Source: Papaver somniferum (taxonomy: Eukaryota > Streptophyta > Magnoliopsida > Ranunculales > Papaveraceae). From it: a stretch of DNA of 64,000 nt. Numbering within the stretch: the first letter of the stretch is position 1; each line of letters starts with the position of its first letter. Below are positions 63,288-64,000 of the stretch, in pieces. A program made the position numbers and the translations under genes. The notes beneath the pieces were generated by a model. That model worked only from the letters and a program-made list of their open reading frames with translations, searched no databases and was not told the DNA's origin. The stretch covers positions 87,400,566 through 87,464,565 of the forward strand of contig NC_039359.1 of assembly GCF_003573695.1 (NCBI RefSeq), in the 5' to 3' direction.

Positions 63288-64000
63288 TGAAAAGACGAGG
63301 GTACCCAAATATACCTCAATCTAAAACTTTTCCACCTATAAGTCCTTTCTCTGAAAGTGATTTTCTATAGACCAAGTAGAGACAATACAACTAATCGGTT
63401 CAATCTCGTGTGATCGTCTATGGATACGAGATCGATACAATACAACAACGAAGTATGTTTACTTGATAAAATGGTTCGGACTTAACCAAACACAATAGGA
63501 TTACTATCAAGTAAATAGGAATTAAAGTCTGTGTATTTCACTTCTAATTATAATAAAAAATAATTATAATTTCGGAAATAGAAAAGTAAAAGACACAGCA
63601 AGATTTTGTTAACAAGGAAACCGCAAATGCAGAAAAACCCCGGGACCTTGTCCAGAATTGAATACTCTCAGGATTAAGCCGCTATACAAAATCAAATCAA
63701 CTTCGTATAGTTGAGACCAAGCAACTAAACCTATAGTTCACCTAGTTCCGTCTGTATCCTTGCGCCTCCAACTTGTTAATATGTCACGCACTTGGAACAA
63801 TTCCTTTGGTTCGTATGCCAAACAGTAAAGGAAAAACAAATTTGTTAGGTAACAACTCTTTTCAACCAAGTGATATGATTTCGACAAAAGGCTCTTCCGT
63901 TTATATCAATAAACTCCTTTCCCAGGTCCTTAGATCTATCCAATAACAACTACCAAAGTAATTGTCAAGATTTTGCAATCAATACTTTTAATCACAAAGA
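63288..64000 (-). mobile_element. LTR of a related retrotransposon, reverse orientation, cut by window end
   Basis: On the - strand it ends ...gggtaccctcgtcttttca at 63288, like the LTR end at 795-808. Further in it carries the shared blocks (tatagcggcttaatcctgag, then ggtcccggggtttttctgc, then gttaacaaaatctt) also seen in the LTRs at 45968 and 60084. It interrupts the LINE frame. The start of the LTR lies beyond the window. Confidence 0.72.

Overview
This is a 64 kb stretch of plant nuclear DNA. It is AT-rich, has genes split by spliceosomal introns, and is dominated by transposable elements of typical plant families. It is most likely from a eudicot; a poppy-like (Papaveraceae) genome is only a guess from the style of the repeats. 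Nothing prokaryotic, viral or organellar was seen.

Three intact protein-coding genes are supported exon by exon. A PERK-type proline-rich receptor kinase is on the + strand (6371-10049, 8 exons, 636 aa). An AlkB-family oxidative demethylase of the ALKBH2 type is on the + strand (25472-27335, 4 exons, 276 aa). A poly(A)-specific ribonuclease of the PARN/AHG2 type is on the - strand (28039-31117, 6 exons, 641 aa). ALKBH2 and PARN converge tail to tail with about 0.7 kb between stop codons. All three keep their catalytic residues and open, in-phase splice junctions. Two weaker candidates are a two-exon basic protein inside a DNA transposon (4091-5125, - strand) and a small signal-peptide ORF (42027-42218, - strand).

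Layout. 1-808: 3' end of an LTR. 809-3029: degenerate DNA with an RTE-like fragment and a Stowaway remnant. 3039-5462: DNA transposon with an 8-9 bp target duplication and a CCGGCAT motif array. 6371-10049: PERK, followed by a LINE tail. 11757-19625 and 20148-25415: two copies of a direct segmental duplication carrying Harbinger, LINE and MITE relics. Copy 1 has gained a solo LTR full of 69-bp and 193-bp tandem repeats; copy 2 has gained a 325-bp fold-back element. 25472-31117: ALKBH2 and PARN. 31297-32386: hAT-like element. 32395-33650: 119-bp tandem array. 33884-36126: complete but decayed PIF/Harbinger element. 38150-44857: a duplicated LINE remnant with a Tc1/mariner-type MITE between the copies. 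45968-62669: long non-autonomous LTR retrotransposon whose 5' LTR is split by an 8.1 kb Helitron, which itself contains a 4.3 kb MULE. 62810-63287: LINE fragment cut by another LTR in reverse orientation that runs off the window.

The three host genes have unrelated jobs (cell-wall/plasma-membrane signalling, DNA alkylation repair, mRNA deadenylation) and form no pathway. The main interest is the layered insertion history, much of which can be read base by base from target-site duplications and from empty sites in duplicate copies.
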